Positions 30,108-40,680 of a stretch of DNA of 64,000 nt are shown one piece after another. The notes beneath the pieces were generated by a model. The model made no database searches, was not told the DNA's origin, and saw nothing but the letters and a program-made list of their open reading frames with translations. The position numbers and the translations under genes were made by a program. The DNA comes from Azolla caroliniana (Eukaryota; Polypodiophyta), in contig JBHGNT010000003.1 in the NCBI GenBank assembly GCA_043228905.1, forward strand, positions 17,422,001 to 17,486,000, in the 5' to 3' direction. Each line of letters begins with the position of its first letter. The stretch's first letter is position 1.

Positions 30108-32265
30108 CTACTTGTCTGTCGTACCCGAAGGTATCGACTTCGTTGTCGGTGCAGGTTCACCGGTTATTCCTTTCGTGCTGGTCTGCGGTTGTTTGAACGG
30201 GTTCTTCGGCATTGGTCCTTGGTATGGTTTTTACTGGAAAACGTTCACCCACTTGTCCAATACTTCGCCGACTAGCGTGCCTAATTGGTACGATCCCATG
30301 AATTCCCTAGTAATCCAAAATGGTCCGGTCCACCGAATCACAGCTTCCCCGACATCTTGCCCATCCGGGTCTGGAATACTAGCATTGGCTTGCTGATGCC
30401 GAACCCTTTTTCATTTCCTTTTCTGTGCCAGTCCATAAAGGCTCTCCTCCTACGTTGTTCGAGCTCCAACTGCAACACACTAGCTATTTGGTGTTCTTCT
30501 AGTTCACACAGTGTTGCCAACCGGATCTCTTCCGATTCCTACTCGTTTAACCGTTCCCGGACCTGTATCCGTAAGCTGGGAATTTGAAATTCCATAGGCA
30601 TGATTGCCTCCAATCCGAATGTCAATCGGAATGTTGTCGTCCGGATGCTTGTTTTGTAAGTTGTCCAGTATGCCCATAACGTGTTGTGTAGTTTAGTGTC
30701 CCAGTTTGTCCAGTTCTCCTTGACGATCTTCCGGAGAATATTTTGAAAGGTTTTGTTTTTGGACTCTGCCAATCCATTTGCCTGCGGATAGTAAGGTGTG
30801 TTGCGTTTATGCACTACCACGTAGAACGACGTCAAGCTTTCCATGACTTTCCCTAGGAAGTGACCGCCTTGGTCGCTGATGAGCTCAATCGGGCATCCTT
30901 ATCGGCACCATATGTGTTCATATAAAAATTTCGTCGTTGATACCACGGTGTTGTCCCTAAGAACTTCAACTTCTACCCATTTTATGCAATAGTTGGTTGC
31001 GACGATGACGTACCGGTTTCCCGTTCGCATTGTCGGAGGCTTGAATGACCCTACGAAGTCCAATCCCCATTTCTGAAAAGGTTCAGGTGGCAATACGGGT
31101 TGATGGGGCATCCGCGCTTGTTCTGTGGGTTGACCCACCCTTTGGCAAAGATCACATTCTTTACATTACCGGATTGAGTCTTTCAGGGTTGTCGGCCATC
31201 GTAGACCACTTCTCCAAATCTTCCGGGCAGTGGCGTCTCCAGCATAGTGGCCTCCGGCAATGCCGCAATGGGCCTCTCATAAAATCGCTTCCTTTTCATC
31301 ACTCCTTAGCGTGCGCCACCAGATTCCATCCACTCCCTTGTGATAGAGTGTATCCTGTATTAAACAAAAATGCCAACTCTGGACCGACAATTGTTTTTGT
31401 TCATCCCCACTTAGCTCTTCCGGAGGCAGTCCAATACTTAGGAACTGATGCATGTTGGTAAGCCATATATCCTTGCCGGCCACTGTCTCATCCAGTATCG
31501 TATCCGCAGTGACTTTGAATAGCTCCGCATTCGGGAACCTATCCCAGACTCCGTCACCTGCCTCTCCGGATTCCAGCTAGCTCAAGTAGTCGACTTTGAA
31601 TAGCTTCGCATCCGGGAACCTATCCCGGACTCTGTCACCTGCCTCTCCAGATTCCAGCTGGCTGAAGTAGTCCGTCACCGTGTGTTGTACTCCCAGTTGG
31701 TGGAATATTTCGAATTCTAATTCTTGCAGTAGGAATGTCCACCATGCTAATTTACCAGTAGTGATGCCTTGGATACAAAATATACTAGCGCCGAATGGTT
31801 CACATGGAAGGAAAACTTGCGCTCTAACAGATAGTGTCGGTACTTTGTGACGCTATATATCATTCTGAGGGCTGCTCTCTCCATTGTAGAATAATTCCGT
31901 TCTGCCTTCGAGAGTTTCCAGCTCGTGTAATACACTGGATGGTACCACCTAGGAGAACACTTCCTATTGCTACGTTGGACGCGTCCACGAACACGTGAAA
32001 ATCTTTCGTCCAGTCCGGAGGTTGTACTACCGGGGCCTGTGACAACATCACCTTCAATGCTTGGTACACTTTATCCTCTTGTTCCATCCATTGAAAGGGT
32101 GCCCGGTGCACCGTTGCATGTAGTGGAGTTGCGAAGTCTGTAGGTATCGAAGCATCGGCCTGTGCCACCGAATTTGTCCTAAAAACCGACTCAATGCCTT
32201 GGCGTTAGTTGGTGCTGATGCTTTTAAGATGGTTGTCAACTTGTCCAGATCCACCGCGATTCCCT
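30108..32265 (-). pseudogene. pol: GypD RT end, RNase H and integrase, decayed
   Basis: Starts at GIAVDLDKLTTILKASAPTNAKALSRFLGQIRWH (RT connection), then RNase H (FVDASNVAIGS; RNYSTMERAALRMIYSVTK), the integrase finger and core (QKWGLDFVGSFKP; GLAESKNKTFQNIL; FGLEAIMPMEFQIPSLRIQ) and a C-terminus ending ...TTDK. More than ten stops and frame changes. A 79-bp tandem duplication lies at about 31511-31668. It retains the same order as GypC and GypE. Confidence 0.85.
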
Positions 32266-32932
32266 CTGCGTTCGGTTTGTCTCGAGACTTTGGGTACGGG
32301 TATGGCATGGTGTCGTCATCGAAGGGTAGTATTGGGGGTGATGCCGGTGTCTGAACCTCTTCTTTCTCCACCTTGTGGTTCGGTGGTGGCATTGGTACAT
32401 GATTGTTCTTTTTCTCTGATTGTTGATCCGGTGGTGATGCCGATACACACTTGACTGTTTTCTCCGACTGGTGGTCTTGGTTTGTTTCGTGGCCCAGTGG
32501 TGTGGGCAAGGTTGTGTCTACTTCTAGTGTCGGCGTGTGCTCCGAACCGTCTTCCTCTGGATTGTCCGGGTTGTCGTGATTGCTTAGATAATTCTACTGC
32601 ACGTTGTGCTCGCTGTTCGATTCTGACTCCAAATTGCAAAAGTCTTCCGATTCTCCGGCGCCTGTGGCGAGGCTTTGTAGTATCAATTCTACTTGCCGTA
32701 AACTGCTCAGGCTACTGCCTTCGTCAGTATATTGTTGGTTCTGCAACCAGAGTGACTCCTCCACGACTTGCCGAATCGTTCTAGGAAAAGACCGGTCCTG
32801 CTGGATCTCCTCGGCCGCTCGCTGGTAGGCCTCCCACCTTTGCAGTCTCTCGGCTAGTCTTCTCGCTCGTTCGGCAACTAGGCCGTTTGTTGGTCTAGTC
32901 ATCCATTCCCCGATGTTCATCGTGGTCGCCAA
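32266..32932 (-). pseudogene. gag: GypD Gag N-terminal part
   Basis: Begins MATTMNIGEW at 32932 and carries the SLWLQNQQYTDEGSSLSSLRQ block shared with GypC. A stop lies at 32594. The downstream segment is Pro-rich and ends ...DDDTMPYPYPKSRDKPNAE, the position where GypC and GypE enter the capsid domain. From NAE the reading passes in frame into GIAVD of RT, so a deletion fused Gag to the RT connection domain. Confidence 0.8.
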
Positions 32933-32938
32933 AATTGT

Positions 32939-33401
32939 GTTAATCTTGGGCCTGACGAGCCACTAACACAAGGTGTCCTTCCGAATCACTTCACCAAAGG
33001 GGAGGTTAAGGGGTAAATGCTTTTGAAACAAATATCACTTTATCCGTCTGGTTCCGTATTATGAACATACATAGATTGATTACATGCGTAAGATAAGACA
33101 ATAAGCATAGAACGGAAGGTACATAGATACACAATAATCTCAAAGATAATTCTACTTATATTAATTCTGTCCTTTAATACAACATTCTTCAAATCCTTTT
33201 ATAGGTATCCGGTTCTAATTACAAAACGGTGCCATACCGACAACCGCCAACGAATTAGTCCGCATCTGGATTGGTGCCACTCTTCTGGATCCATCCGTTC
33301 TTATTATAAATCTAACTCATTATTAACTAATATTCATCACTTAATTTTCGTTTCTGACTCATTCGTCCACTTGTCTTTCATACTCCAGCCACCGGCCAAC
33401 A
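32939..33401 (-). repeat. GypD 5' LTR (right)
   Basis: 463 bp, TGTTAATC...GGCCAACA, next to the CAATTTTGGCGACCACG primer region. The minus-strand TATA is CCTATAAAAGG near 33200-33210. The partner LTR is absent. It is related to GypC LTRs (shared CTAACACAAGGTGTC near the start). Confidence 0.85.
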
Positions 33402-33957
33402 GTTTTGTTGTTCTCTGCATCACTCGTCTTCCCCATCTATGTTGAAGCACTGGTTTCCCCATCTTCTCCTTCCCTCTGTATGTCTCTTACAATTCTCTAC
33501 AATGGCTTTAGTATTGATTAGAGCTATGATTTATGGTGTAGGTTATTTCAGAATAGTTTTTTAGGCTTTATTATTTATATTTTATCCTTTCGAATACAAA
33601 ATTTCGCGTTAGTTTATGTTGAACAGATTAGTGTATCGTCTTCATGATCATCATGATTATTATTGTCATTGTCATGTCCATCTACTTCTTCATCATTATC
33701 ATATTACATTGATAATACTGTTATTTGTATTATTTCTTGGTCTCAAGGGCGTATAGTCTCTCTCCCCATCTAGCATGCACATGTGGATAACCTCGGCTCT
33801 AAATTTCCAAAGTCGTGACAACTTACCAAAAAAACTTTTGTATAGCTCTCCTTCTCTCTTCTTGTTCCCATAAAGTCTATGTTCGGTTGTTCATTGTTCC
33901 TCGCCACAACACCTAAACCCTGAGTTTTATAATAACTTAATGTTATGGGCAAAGAAG
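33402..33957. other. Unassigned AT-rich DNA
   Basis: No gene or repeat recognised. It contains CATCAT/CATTAT-rich stretches (33640-33700). It ends with AGAAG, the target duplication of CopB. Confidence 0.6.
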
Positions 33958-34384
33958 TGTAAAAGAATACGTTGTGGGGAAGCGTGTGCGTAAACACAGA
34001 GTATACAGTTCAAAGGAACAAGACATTTCGGTAAAACACAGAAAATGCAGAGATGGGGATGGAGATGGAGATGGAGAGACAGAGATAGAGAGAGCAGACA
34101 ACAGAGAAAAAAACTTCAATTCAAAATAATGACTCTCTATATCTACATAGATGCTCAATGAGCATCTTTTATACAAGCCTTGACAATCGGGCTGACACAA
34201 ATATTGATAGTACTTGACGCTCATAAATGAGCCGCTACACTCAATCCCAAAATTATTCCTTTCAAGGAATATCTTTCCAACGGCCTCGCGGTTTACGCAC
34301 TGCTACGGCCTATTGTGCGCATGGTTTTATGCACCCAGTTTACGCACCCGATTACGCACCAAATGTTGAGCTTGTCTCTCAACA
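33958..34384 (-). repeat. CopB 3' LTR (left)
   Basis: 427 bp. The palindrome GATGCTCA/TGAGCATC (34150-34166) directly follows the minus-strand TATAAAAG (34166-34173). The outer arm GTTGAGCTTG (34365-34374) pairs with CAAGCTCAAC (34393-34402) across the polypurine tract. Confidence 0.95.
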
Positions 34385-34514
34385 CTCCCCCTCAAGCTCA
34401 ACTTGAGGTTTCGTCCGTTCTTCCAGATCTACGCTTCGGTTCCTTCTGGCTTCACACCTCATTCGCGCTCTGATTCCGTGCGCTTCGACCCTCCCGGTCG
34501 GCTTGTCTGCTTGT

Positions 34515-34943
34515 TCAGCCCTTCTCAGCTCCCTTGCTGTCGTGGTGTCGGCGCGTCCTTCGCTGCCCTTTTCTCCGCATGGCCTCCAATTGATTTAGCG
34601 TATGTGAATCGAACATTCCAATTGAATCGAACACTTCCGATTCAATTCCGCTCTCATCTGAATGGGCTGTCTCCAATTCATCTCCTGTCTTTAGGCCTTT
34701 GACAACTTCCGACCACGTCTTCATCTTGGCCTTATCTCCCCCTGATTCGGCCGTCTTTGACTCTTCCCTACGATTGTGGCCCTTGCTCTCTTCTTCGGCT
34801 TCTTCATCCGGTCCGAAATCGAATTCTTCATCCGATTCCTCATCACAGTCACTTCCGTCGTGATGAACACCCCCACTCCTTTCATGCTCTTGTTCTTGTT
34901 CTTCCTTTCTCCCCCTCAAGGTCAGCATGTCGAGGTGACACAA
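34515..34943 (-). CDS. CopB post-RNase H tail
   Basis: 142-codon open frame following RNase H. It starts with LDMLTLRGRK, where copia proteins normally end, then is acidic (DEESDEEFDFGPDEEAEEES), then has WSEVVKGLKTGDELETAHSDESG, then MFDSHTLNQLEAMRRKGQRR and a basic end. The blocks EFDFG..EEAE, LETA.SDES and MFDS.TLNQL recur in CopA (13431-13971) in the same order. Unknown function. In CopB the two halves are in one frame, which indicates that the stops in CopA are secondary. Confidence 0.75.
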   Translation of the reverse strand: MCHLDMLTLRGRKEEQEQEHERSGGVHHDGSDCDEESDEEFDFGPDEEAEEESKGHNRREESKTAESGGDKAKMKTWSEVVKGLKTGDELETAHSDESGIESEVFDSIGMFDSHTLNQLEAMRRKGQRRTRRHHDSKGAEKG

Positions 34944-36330
34944 CCCTAGCTCACTCGAGAAATGTCGTAACTTGTCGAGACCAAGAGGCTTGGTGAAGAT
35001 GTCGGCAACCTACCGATCAGTCGGAACATGCACCAGTTCAACTTCACCTGAAAGGACCCGCTCGCAGACAAAATGGTAATGCACCTCAATGTGCTTGGTC
35101 CGGGCGTGGAACACGGGGTTCTTTGCAAGGTGGATACTGCTAAGGTTGTCACAATGGATCGTTGTCGGATCAGACACCTCTACTTGCAGGTCCCGTAATA
35201 GTTGATTGAGCCAAATGACTTCACACGTAGCGACAATCGCCCCTCAATATTCGGCCTTCGTGCTCGACAGTGCTACTGTCGGTTGCTTCTTGCTGCTCCA
35301 TGCGATCTCCGCACTTCCCAATGAGAATGTGTATCCAGATGTGGATTGACTATCGTGGGCGTTTCCGGCCCAATCAACATCCGTGTAGCTGACTAACTGT
35401 TCGGTTATGCCTGCCCGATAAAACAACGCCATTTCTTTCATGCCATTGACATAACGCAGTATCCGTTGTGCGCACTGAAGGTGTTTAGCCGTAGGCTGGG
35501 ACATGAATTGACTGATTAAGATCCAGCCGAGTAATCGTCAAATAGATAAGGCTCCCAACAATCTGTCGGAACCGTGTCAGGTCGCACGGCTTGCTTGAAT
35601 CTGGGTGAAGCTTCACGTTTCTATCTAGAGGGGTCGAGATGGGCTTACAGTTTTCCATCCCGAACTTGAAGAGCATATTCAACGCGTAATGAGGTTGGCT
35701 GATCAATATGCCTTTGGGGGCACGGATCACTTCGATCTCGAGGAAGTAATGAAGGTCGCCGAGATCCTTCATCTCAAATGATGCCGCAAGCTGAGACTTC
35801 ATGCGGCAGATTTCGTCAAGGTCGGCACCGGCGATGACTAAATCATCAACTTACAAGAGCAGACTGATCGGTCCATATTGTCCTTGCCGAACAAATAGAG
35901 AAGAGTCTGATTTCGACGGCGCAAACCCCATCCTACGCAACTGTTGCGTAATCTTTGCATTCCAAGCTCACGGGGCTTGCTTTAGTCCATATAAAGGTTT
36001 CTTCAATCGGCAGACTGCTGAGGTGTTTTGTTCGGATAGAAATCCGGGGGGTTGTACCATGTACACCTGTTCCTCAAGATCACCTTGTAGGAATGCATTC
36101 TTTACATCCATCTGATGTAAGTGCCACCCCTTTGCTGCTGCTACGACGAGCAGGACTCACATGGTAGTCATCTTTGCGACAGGTGCGAAGGTCTCTTCAT
36201 AGTCCACACTGTGCTTCTACGCGTAGCCTTTTGCTACTAAACAGACCTTGTAGCAGTTGATGGAGCCGTCCGTGTTGTGTTTCACTTTATACACCCACCA
36301 GCAGCCGATCAACCAGGTCCCATATCTAGT
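34944..36330 (-). pseudogene. pol: CopB reverse transcriptase and RNase H
   Basis: RT blocks: YKVKHNTDGSINCYKVCLVA-like near 36240-36290, [20 protein letters not shown] (36050-36110), and the catalytic DD region near 35840. Then FEMKDLGDLHYFLEIEVI and KLHPDSSKPCDLTRFRQIVGSLIYL (35550-35790), RNase H YTDVDWAGNAHD and KKQPTVALSSTKAEY (35244-35400), and the terminal TKPLGLDKL region near 34975. Stops and frame changes throughout. Confidence 0.85.
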
Positions 36331-38175
36331 TCTGCGTTAAGGCGCACATCTCTTCCTCCATTGCGGCACACCAATGTTCGTCCTTAGCTGCTTCTGCATA
36401 GCTCTTTGGCTCATGCACTTCCGCCACTCCCGTCATGTACGCGTAATGGTGCATCATGTACTCATTATACCCATATCTCTTTATAGGGTTTTTGAGGCGG
36501 GTAGATCGGCGTAATTCGTGATTACCCGATTTCACGACCTTTTCGGCTACCGTCGACCTCTTCCGTGGAGGTTCCTTTTCAGTTTGCCCATAGTCAAAGT
36601 CACTCCGATCTGACTCAGCGCTACCGAAGTCATATTCCGGCATTTTCTTCTTGCCTTTTTCCTTGCCCGTAAGTCGTCTCCTCGGCTTCCTGCGCGGGGA
36701 ATGCACGGCCGAGTCTCCACTACTCGCCGTCTCATCATCTGGTTGGCCATCTCGGCCCAACCCCTCATTTGGCCTGCTTAGCTGAAATAAGATCAGACTC
36801 TCTCTCAGAGCTCCGACGTCCTCATCATGCGGAGGCATTTCAGTCTCACTGATTTCTTCTTCAGAAATCGGAATGGAGTCAGGAGGTTTTGGAGGAGAAG
36901 GTAGGTACCACAAAGCGGACTCGTCGAACACAATGTGGCGGCTTACGCGTACTTCCTTTGTTCGAGGGTTATGACACTTATACCCTTTCTACTCATCTAA
37001 ATAGCCGACTAAGATACATTTCACAGCTTTAGAATCCAGTTTCCTCCTTTTCTCCTTTGGCACTTGCACATACACGATGCTGCCGGAAATTCTCAAGTGT
37101 GCCAAGTTCGGCTTTTTCCCGAAATACAGCTCATGTGGCGACACTCCTCCATTAGCAGAAGTCTGATTCTATAGGTAGACAACCGTCTTCATGGCTTCGA
37201 CACAATAGAATTTCGGCATATGCTTCTCTTCAAGCATTGCTTTGGCCGCTTCTTCAATCGTCTGATTCTTCCGCTTGGCTACGCTGTTCTGCTCCGGCAT
37301 ATATCTACATGAGAATTCACGTCGAATTCCCTCCTTCTGTAGATAACTTGTGAACTGGTCGGAAAAGTACTCCTTCCCTCCATCAGACCGTAGGCATTTG
37401 AACTTACGCCCCGTTTCCCTTTCCGCAAGGCTCTTCACCTTTAGGAAACATGCGAAGACTTCGCTCTTCTTCTCAATCATGCATACCCACGTGTGCAGAG
37501 TGAAGTCATCGATGAAGGTTACAAAGTAACGGCTTCCACTGAGACTCACGTTCTGTGCCGGACCCCACACATCTGAATGGATCAAATCCAACGAACTTCA
37601 ACTATAATTATACTCATTGGGGAATGGAAGTCAGTGTTGTTTTCCCATCTGACAAGCTTTGCAGACTTGGCCATTCCGGCCATGAAATTTCGGCAAGCCG
37701 AAAAAAATGTTCTTCGTCTGCATTTCACAAAGCCGTGGAAAATTTACGTGTCCGAACCACTTGTGCCACAGGTCGATATCCGATTCGACCTTTTGTCCTT
37801 TTGCGTACAACGCGGTTCCGGCTTGATTAGTGTCGAGGATAAACATCCTCCCTTCACGACACCCTTGCGCAATTACTTTGCCTTCCTCTTCTATGAAGCA
37901 GCCGAGATGCGTGAATCGAACCTGCATTCCCTGGTCGACGATCTGACCGACCAACACTAGGTTCTTCGTTATTGTCGGGACATGCAACACGTTCATGAGT
38001 TTCCCTTTCTGCCCAACGTGGTTGAGAGGAACTTCGCCGACATGTTCGATGGTATGCGGATAGTCCTCTCCCGTTTCGACCACTCCTTGTGATTCCGGTT
38101 TCTCCAAGTACGAGAACCATTACTCGTGACTCGCCATATTATTCGACACTCCGGAATCAACATACCACACCTCAC
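36331..38175 (-). pseudogene. pol: CopB protease, integrase and linker
   Basis: Protease block YVDSGVSNNMA near 38140-38175, pre-integrase GCFIEEEGKVIAQG and LWHKWFGHVNFPRL (37700-37870), integrase core FVTFIDDF, SDGGKEYFSDQF and PEQNSVAKRKNQ (37169-37591), and a charged linker (36326-36931) with PRRKPRRRLTGKEKGKK shared with CopA. In the integrase Glu block GVAERKN has become SVAKRKN. Several stops. Confidence 0.85.
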
Positions 38176-39172
38176 TTGATTTCAAGGTGTTCACGGCCAT
38201 AGAATTAGCCTTATGCTTCATTACGAAGGCTGGGCTCGATTTGTTTCTGGCTCGTTCAGAGCCTCCTGTGTTGTGCGACCTCTGAAGCCTCTCTACGTCT
38301 CTTCAGATCGATTAGGCTTTGTCCGAATCGGCTCGCTTTTTCCAGCATTCGCTCTCCTTGTGGCCTTTCTTGCCACAATACCAACAATCTGGCGCAGTCT
38401 TCTCTTGACGTCTTTCGGCGCCGCCATGACTCCCCTTGCTTGCGGAGGGTTCGGAATTGCTTCCGGCATCTCGATTATGCCGTACATTTTGCTCTTTTCG
38501 GCCACCTCCATTGCATGCCGATCCGCCTCATCCACCACGACCATCCTCCGTGTAAAGCATCTTGCCATTGGCGTGCGCACTCGTCGACGCACCCGCGTGG
38601 TTTTCTTCTACGAGCAACATTGATTGAAGCTCGAAAAACGAAGGCATAATCTCCCTCGTGCAGACTGCCATCTGGAAAGGTCTAAACTTTGACGCCAAGC
38701 CACCAAGACAAACCTGCACCATTTCATCTTCCTCGACGGTCACGTTGACGGAGGCGACGGAGGCGAGAGAGTCGCAGATTTCTTTGATCTTGGTGGTGTA
38801 ATCAGCCACCGACATATCTCTTTTTCATACATTGTTGAGCTCCTGTGTGAGCTACAGCTTTCTGGCCGTTGTGCTAGCGGCGAAAATCCTTTTGAGATTC
38901 GCCCACGCGTCCTTCGGCGTCTTGGCATCCCGAATATAGCTCAAAAGTTGACCGCTCAGAAACGACGCGAAGCAATATAACACTCTACTTGCCGCTTGTT
39001 CCCAAGCCGAATAGTCCCTGTGTGTCGAGTCGGGTGCCACATCGTTTGCTCCGTCGACATAACTCCAGTAGCCATGGCCGAGCAGGTACTGGTGCATCTT
39101 GTAGGACCAAAATGTTTAGTTGCTTCTGTCAAGCTTTTCAGTCGGAAGTGAGCTTCCCATTCCTCTGTCCAT
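38176..39172 (-). pseudogene. gag: CopB Gag
   Basis: ATG at 39170-39172 gives the family start MDRGMGSSLPTEKL. Then WSYKMHQYLLGHGYWSYVDGAND (39050-39097), LLSYIRDAKTPKDAWANLKRIF, MSVADYTTKIKEICDSLAS and MLLVEENHAGASTSAH. A stop in the first 25 codons (near 39115) and two frame changes disable it. A decayed CCHC motif lies near 38350-38390. Confidence 0.8.
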
Positions 39173-39264
39173 AGTACTGTCTTTTTCTTCTCCGAAAGCG
39201 AAGAACTTCAACTCCGTTTCGTCACAAACTTTTCTTGTCGGCTGCAGAGGACTTCAACCCTTGT

Positions 39265-39276
39265 GCTCTGATACCA
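39265..39276 (-). other. CopB primer-binding site
   Basis: Minus strand TGGTATCAGAGC directly beside the 5' LTR, initiator-Met type, as in CopA. Confidence 0.9.
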
Positions 39277-39715
39277 TGTAAAAGAATACGTTGTGCGGAA
39301 GCGTGTGCGTAAACACAGAGTATATAGCTCGGAGGAACAAGACAGTTCGGTAAAACACAGAAAATGCAAAGATGGGGATGGAGATGGAGATGGAGAGACA
39401 AAGATAGAGAGAGAAGACAACAAAGAAAAAAACTTCAATTCAAAATAATGATTCTCTATATCTACATAGATGCTCAGTGAGCATCTTTTATACAAGCCTT
39501 GACAATCGGGCTGACACAAGCATTGACAGTACTTGACGCTCATAAATGAGCCGCTACACTCAATCCCAAAATTATTCCTTTCGAGGAATATCTTTCCAAC
39601 GGCCTCGCGGTTTACGCACCGCTACGGCCTATTGTGTGCACGATTTTACGCACCCAGTTTACGCACTGGGTTACGCACCCAATTACGCACCGAATGTTGA
39701 GCTTGTCTCTCAACA
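39277..39715 (-). repeat. CopB 5' LTR (right)
   Basis: 439 bp. The promoter palindrome is at 39469-39485 (GATGCTCAGTGAGCATC). It carries a 12-bp insertion relative to the left LTR near 39664-39675. Confidence 0.95.
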
Positions 39716-39720
39716 AGAAG

Positions 39721-40094
39721 TAATTTAAAGGGATCTAGAAGAGATAACCACATAGAAATAAAGGAATATACCTTGTGAAGAATCAGATGGATTCTATGCA
39801 ACGGAAGAATTCTCTATGTGTGTGGTTGTGTGGAGAGAGAGAGAGGGAGGGAGGTCAAGATTACAAAAAAACAGAAAAGTGTATTACAAGGAAACAAGAA
39901 TGACCAATAGTTACAAAGAAAAGGAGAAGGTGCTTATGTAGTCACCTTCTCTCTAGATTCTCTCACTAGAGTCACCTCTTGGGAAAGAGGTCGAGTCTTA
40001 ACTACTTCAAGAATATGTGTTATAGAACATTAACCTCTATGACACACAAGCTACTATACAAGGAGGTGGGGTGTTCCCACGCTTGAGTATCCTA
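39721..40094. other. Unassigned DNA
   Basis: Continues the target DNA of CopB. It contains a GA-rich microsatellite near 39833-39852 and a CACCTTCTCTC/GAGAAGGTG inverted repeat near 39928-39955. No gene recognised. Confidence 0.5.
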
Positions 40095-40680
40095 GAGTGT
40101 GTTTCCTCGAGATCGAAGTGATCCACACCCCCGACAACATATTGATACTCAACGACATTATGTGCTAAATATGCTATACGAGTTCAACATGACCGATTGT
40201 CGACCGGTCTGAATAGCCTTGACCGGAATCAGAAGCTACGTCCCGACTCCGGACCGGCCTGCAACGAGAAATGGCTCTGAAAAATTGTTGGAAGACTGAT
40301 CTATCTTACTTTCACCCGACCCGACATTAGGTATTCGATTGGGGTGATAACTTAGTTTATGCGGCGACCGACTGTTGCACGCCTTCAGTGCGTGCATTGC
40401 CTATTGCGATACAAACATGGTGTAACCGAACAGTCAGTAAGTTATACAAATGCCGACTGGGCTGGTGATGCGTTGGATCGTCGGTCAACATCCGACTTCA
40501 TGTTTTCTCTTGGTAGCACGACTGTTGCGTGGAGCAACAAGAAGCAGTTGACAGTGGTTCTGTTGAGCATTGAGGCGCTACCGTCGCTACCTACGAAGCC
40601 ATATGGCTTCAACATGTGCTACAGGACTTCTGGATCGAAGTATCAACTCCGATCCCGATCTACTGGAACAACATATTTAA
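40095..40680 (+). pseudogene. pol: Copia RT/RNase H fragment, CopA family
   Basis: Isolated plus-strand scrap from the RT connection (EIEVIHTPD) to RNase H (YTNADWAGDALDRRSTSDFMFSLGSTTVAWSNKKQ). It aligns with CopA 5500-5951 and 13041-13190. No LTR, primer site or gag is attached. Multiple stops and small deletions indicate an old fragment. Confidence 0.8.

Larger units (their letters stand above)
19945..33401 (-). mobile_element. GypD: internally deleted gypsy element hosting GypC
   Basis: Relative of GypC and GypE. From the right: one LTR (32939-33401), the N-terminal part of gag, a junction directly into the end of RT, RNase H, integrase, a spacer, ORF-A, and the start of ORF-BC cut by GypC. 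The left end is lost at about 19945. About 3.2 kb of gag, protease and RT is missing compared with GypE. Numerous stops. It is older than GypC, which sits inside it. Confidence 0.85.
33958..39715 (-). mobile_element. CopB: complete-length but decayed Ty1/copia element
   Basis: 5758 bp, same family as CopA, read leftwards. LTRs 33958-34384 and 39277-39715. Perfect AGAAG duplication at 33953-33957 and 39716-39720. It has gag, protease, integrase, RT, RNase H and the family tail, with many frameshifts. LTRs differ at about 23 positions plus a 12-bp indel, the highest divergence of the paired LTRs here. Confidence 0.95.
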
